NCBI GenBank assembly: GCA_013002625.1
Contig: JABDJE010000134.1
Span: 1 to 9,503, forward strand
Direction of reading: 5' to 3'
From: Saprospiraceae bacterium
Lineage (GTDB): Bacteria; Bacteroidota; Bacteroidia; Chitinophagales; Saprospiraceae
Length of the DNA: 9,503 nt
This document shows, one piece after another, positions 7,438 through 9,503 of this stretch. The position numbers and the translations under genes were made by a program. Under the pieces are notes generated by a model. The model worked only from the letters and a program-made list of their open reading frames with translations. It made no database searches and had not been told where the DNA came from. Positions within the stretch are counted from its first letter, which is position 1. Each line of letters begins with the position of its first letter.

Positions 7438-7873
7438 TCAATTCAAATGTTAATTCTTCTGAGACTTCAGGGTGGAAGTTGATTGTAGCAACATACGACC
7501 CAATTTCTTTTGGTTCATCATTGATTACAACCTTCTTTCTTTCGATGTCGATTTCAAAGTTATCCTTCAATGCAGCTGCAATCTGGATATTGGTAACCTT
7601 TCCGAATATTTTTCCTGAAGTTCCTGATTTAACACCAATCTTAACCGATTGTCCTTTGATCTTTGCAGCCATTTCTTTATACTCTTCGACACGGGCATTT
7701 TCTTTAGCCGATTCTTCTTCAAGTATTTTTTCAAGCTTGGCTCTGTTGGTAGCATTGGCTATGACACCAAATCCTTGAGGGATCAGATAGTTTCTTCCAT
7801 ATCCTGGTTTAACCTCAACGATGTCGTGCTTATATCCTAGATTGTCAATTGACTGTAGTAATATAATTTCCAT
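7427..7873 (-). CDS. rplI: 50S ribosomal protein L9
   Basis: A 148-residue bL9, which binds 23S rRNA near the L1 stalk base and reaches toward the neighbouring ribosome on a polysome. The N-terminal rRNA-binding domain has the family signature PGYGRNYLIP at 23-32. A long Lys/Glu-rich helix follows (about 41-74), then the C-terminal domain with SGKIFGKVTNIQIAAAL. Length is standard and both domains are complete. It is the last gene of rpsF-rpsR-rplI, 14 bases after rpsR. It ends in the hairpin shared with fadD. Confidence 0.97.
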   Translation of the reverse strand: MEIILLQSIDNLGYKHDIVEVKPGYGRNYLIPQGFGVIANATNRAKLEKILEEESAKENARVEEYKEMAAKIKGQSVKIGVKSGTSGKIFGKVTNIQIAAALKDNFEIDIERKKVVINDEPKEIGSYVATINFHPEVSEELTFELIKE

Positions 7874-7887
7874 TGGAAAAAACTATT

Positions 7888-8154
7888 TTATTTTAATAAA
7901 TCTGTTACGTAAGGCATCATAGCAAGATGTCTTGCTCTTTTTACTGCCACAGCAACTTTCTTTTGATACTTTAATGAATTTCCTGTGATTCTTCTTGGGA
8001 GCAATTTACCCTGAGGGTTAACAAATTGAATTAAGAAGTCAGGATCTTTATAATCGATATGCTTGATACCGAATTTTTTAAATCTGCAATACTTTTTATT
8101 GTCTTTGCCAATATTAGGATTGCTTAAGAATTTTATATCGTCGCGTGATGCCAT
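7888..8154 (-). CDS. rpsR: 30S ribosomal protein S18
   Basis: An 88-residue bS18, which pairs with S6 on the platform of the 30S subunit. Family motifs are KKYCRFKKFGIKHIDYKD at 20-37, PRRITG at 53-58 and VAVAVKRARHLAMMPY at 67-82. The length is normal for Bacteroidota. It lies 12 bases downstream of rpsF and 14 bases upstream of rplI. The start is ATG with no Shine-Dalgarno; the spacer is A/T only. In Flavobacterium johnsoniae ribosomes, S18, S6 and S21 have been reported to occlude the 3' end of 16S rRNA, explaining the lack of Shine-Dalgarno use in the phylum; whether this S18 does the same is inference. Confidence 0.97.
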   Translation of the reverse strand: MASRDDIKFLSNPNIGKDNKKYCRFKKFGIKHIDYKDPDFLIQFVNPQGKLLPRRITGNSLKYQKKVAVAVKRARHLAMMPYVTDLLK

Positions 8155-8166
8155 AATATCTATATT

Positions 8167-8823
8167 TTATTCCTCCTCTGAAGAAGAAGGTTGAATTCCA
8201 CCAATTAATTTTTCTTTAAGAGTATTGAGTTCTGCCCATTTCCCAGCTGCAGCCAAATCTGCTTGCTGAGGCCAAGTTGACGGATCGTGCACCATGTAGC
8301 TCGGACCACCTTTTGAAAGGATGGTTTTAATTGCTTCTGATGAACTTGCTGCCAACTGACTGTATGAGTTGATTCCACCCGTGTTCAGAAGCTTTGCAAT
8401 TTTAGGACCGATACCTTCAATGATGGTAAGGTCTTCAATTGGTGCCTTTGATTCTTCGACTGGTGTATCTGAGATGGTCTTAGGTTTTTTACCGATAAGA
8501 CCATTGCGCTTATCCGAGTTATACTTAACACCATATTTGTCAAGTTTAACTGTAAGGAAACGCATGATACGCTCATCTCTTCTTAGTGCCAATTCCATTT
8601 TAGAAATTACAGCTCCTGAAGGTGTTTGAAATTCGATACTTTTATAAACACCGGAGTTGCGTTTGTTGATTGGATATGCCAGCTGTCTCAAACCCATGTC
8701 ATCGACATGAACTATGTTACAACCTTCATTTTCCACAAGCTTCTCGTAAGCTTTTGCTACCGTTTGAATTTCATCACCTGGTAGTACGGGATCGATGATG
8801 AAAGTAATCTCGTATTGTTTCAT
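8167..8823 (-). CDS. rpsF: 30S ribosomal protein S6 with C-terminal helix-hairpin-helix domain
   Basis: Residues 1 to about 105 are a complete bS6 fold: the MKQYEITFIIDP first strand, the RQLAYPINKRNSGVY segment (46-60) and MRFLTVKLDKYG (87-98). S6 binds the 16S platform with S18. Ordinary S6 proteins end near 95-135 residues; this one has 218. After a short linker (about 106-129) comes an 80-residue domain (130-209) with EGIGPKIAKLL, then PSTWPQQADLAAAGKW and LKEKLIGG, then a Ser/Glu tail. This domain aligns ungapped with the C-terminus of S1 in this window (39 of 80 identical by hand). There is no stop codon or frame change between core and extension, so it is a true fusion in one reading frame. 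It is the first gene of the rpsF-rpsR-rplI operon, with its own promoter at 8864-8895. The added domain's function is unknown; protein or RNA contact at the platform is inference. Confidence 0.95.
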   Translation of the reverse strand: MKQYEITFIIDPVLPGDEIQTVAKAYEKLVENEGCNIVHVDDMGLRQLAYPINKRNSGVYKSIEFQTPSGAVISKMELALRRDERIMRFLTVKLDKYGVKYNSDKRNGLIGKKPKTISDTPVEESKAPIEDLTIIEGIGPKIAKLLNTGGINSYSQLAASSSEAIKTILSKGGPSYMVHDPSTWPQQADLAAAGKWAELNTLKEKLIGGIQPSSSEEE

Positions 8824-8863
8824 TTAGAATACTTAATTATTTACTTCTTTTTTAAAAGGGCTG

Positions 8864-8895
8864 CAAATATATACTTTTATCTTTATCAGCGCAAA
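8864..8895 (-). promoter_or_regulatory. rpsF-rpsR-rplI promoter, Bacteroidota -33/-7 type
   Basis: The minus strand reads TTTG (8892-8895), a 20-base spacer, then TATATTTG (8864-8871): both elements match the Bacteroidota consensus exactly. The predicted start is about 8857, leaving a leader of only about 33 bases before the rpsF ATG. That is too short for a large structured S6:S18-binding leader of the kind described in other bacteria. The leader is A-rich with no Shine-Dalgarno. Confidence 0.8.
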
Positions 8896-8960
8896 GGAAA
8901 AATTCAAATTAAAATCAGACCTTTGACAATATTTTATAACACATTTCAATACTACAAAGA

Positions 8961-9449
8961 ATGAAACAAGTTTTTCAAATAAGCTTTTTTGCAATTATGC
9001 TATTGGTTATAGCATGTAAGCCTTCAACTGCTCCGGCTGAGACATCAGAAGATGGCAAACAATATTTCGGTGAAAAAATCGAAGAAATCAAACCTATTAA
9101 CATGACGGAGTTACTCGCTCAAATGGAAACACAAGATACAGTGGCTGCACAATTGAAAGCCAATGTAGAGGCTGTTTGCCAAACGAAGGGTTGCTGGATG
9201 AATCTTGTAGATGCCAGCACAGAAGATGCTTCGATATTTGTCAAATTTAAAGACTATGGGTTTTTTATGCCTAAAGATATTGCAGGGCAAGTTGTTGTTG
9301 TAAGAGGTATTGCTTACAAAGAAGTGACTTCTGTGGATGAATTAAAGCACTATGCTGAAGATGAAGGTAAGACTCAAGAAGAAATCGATGCGATCACTGA
9401 GCCTGTAGAAGAATTGAAGTTTATGGCAGACGGCGTCGTCCTGTTATAA
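8961..9449 (+). CDS. Small lipoprotein of the DUF4920 type, function unknown
   Basis: A 162-residue protein with a lipoprotein signal peptide: a hydrophobic stretch (4-18) ending in the lipobox V-I-A-C with the lipidated cysteine at C19. The mature part (about 144 residues) starts CKPSTAP and lacks an acidic run right after the cysteine, so surface export of the Bacteroidota LES type is not suggested; a periplasm-facing anchor is more likely (inference). The centre has CQTKGCWMNL (C73, C78, M80) followed by VKFKDYGFFMPKD (94-106) and a GQVVVVRGIA strand, the pattern I associate with DUF4920. Two cysteines and a nearby methionine could bind a metal or form a disulphide, but this is unproven. 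It is divergent from rpsF; I could not assign a convincing promoter. There is no operon partner downstream on this strand. Confidence 0.85.
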   Translation: MKQVFQISFFAIMLLVIACKPSTAPAETSEDGKQYFGEKIEEIKPINMTELLAQMETQDTVAAQLKANVEAVCQTKGCWMNLVDASTEDASIFVKFKDYGFFMPKDIAGQVVVVRGIAYKEVTSVDELKHYAEDEGKTQEEIDAITEPVEELKFMADGVVLL

Positions 9450-9473
9450 ATTAGAACAATCATTGTAGAACAA

Positions 9474-9503
9474 CTATTCCGCTTCTTCATTACGCAGTGT
9501 GTC
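9474..9503 (-). CDS. Possible 3' end of a converging gene (partial)
   Basis: Read on the minus strand from the right edge, nine codons (Asp-Thr-Leu-Arg-Asn-Glu-Glu-Ala-Glu) precede a TAG at 9474-9476. The charged, hydrophilic composition resembles a protein C-terminus, and the spacing to the lipoprotein stop (24 bases) would fit a convergent pair. Ten codons are far too few to prove a gene or name it. The short ACAAT/ATTGT inverted repeat in the gap could be a minor part of a terminator. Confidence 0.3.
   Translation of the reverse strand, partial: DTLRNEEAE

Noticed and set aside
7479..7840. Several frames overlapping rplI on both strands
   Set aside because: All lie within a complete L9 gene and have no family features.
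8824..8860. Structured S6:S18-binding autoregulatory leader ahead of rpsF
   Set aside because: The predicted leader is only about 33 bases, A/T-rich, and shows no suitable stem.
8930..8960. GACCTTTG (8920-8927) as -7 element for the lipoprotein gene
   Set aside because: One mismatch in the TA pair and no TTTG at the required distance upstream.

Overview
The window is a stretch of chromosome from a member of the phylum Bacteroidota, plausibly the Saprospirales/Chitinophagales side. Four observations support this. The 16S rRNA 5' part has Bacteroidota-like sequence. Three promoters match the phylum's TTTG / TAnnTTTG pattern with 19-21 bp spacing. Most starts lie in A-rich contexts without a Shine-Dalgarno sequence. 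Ribosomal protein S1 has an acidic N-terminus and a Lys/Ala/Glu-rich C-terminal part. The lineage within the phylum is inferred, not proven. No mobile element, CRISPR array, tRNA gene or prophage-like gene was seen.

Layout. Positions 1-614 (minus strand) are the 5' part of a 16S rRNA gene; the operon continues beyond the left edge. Its leader and a strong promoter occupy 615-772, up to the end of a carotenoid pair, crtI-crtB (802-3113, minus). Upstream of that pair is rpsA (S1, 3227-5575, minus), closed by a clear hairpin terminator. A divergent intergenic region with a palindrome separates rpsA from fadD (5757-7415, plus). fadD converges on the ribosomal operon rpsF-rpsR-rplI (8823 down to 7427, minus); the two transcripts share a symmetrical hairpin that contains both stop codons. 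Divergent from rpsF is a small lipoprotein of the DUF4920 type (8961-9449, plus). The last 30 bases may hold the end of a converging gene.

How the genes fit together. Translation dominates: 16S rRNA, S1, S6, S18 and L9. S6, S18 and S1 all sit on or near the platform side of the 30S subunit, close to the 3' end of 16S rRNA. The crtI-crtB pair makes coloured C40 carotenoids, and fadD activates fatty acids for degradation or lipid synthesis.

The most notable observation is that two ribosomal proteins encoded about 2.6 kb apart in separate transcription units, S1 and S6, end in the same 80-residue helix-hairpin-helix-like domain. They align without a gap with 39 of 80 residues identical by hand count. 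Everything else is largely core genome, and I found no convincing new defence, toxin or mobile system.
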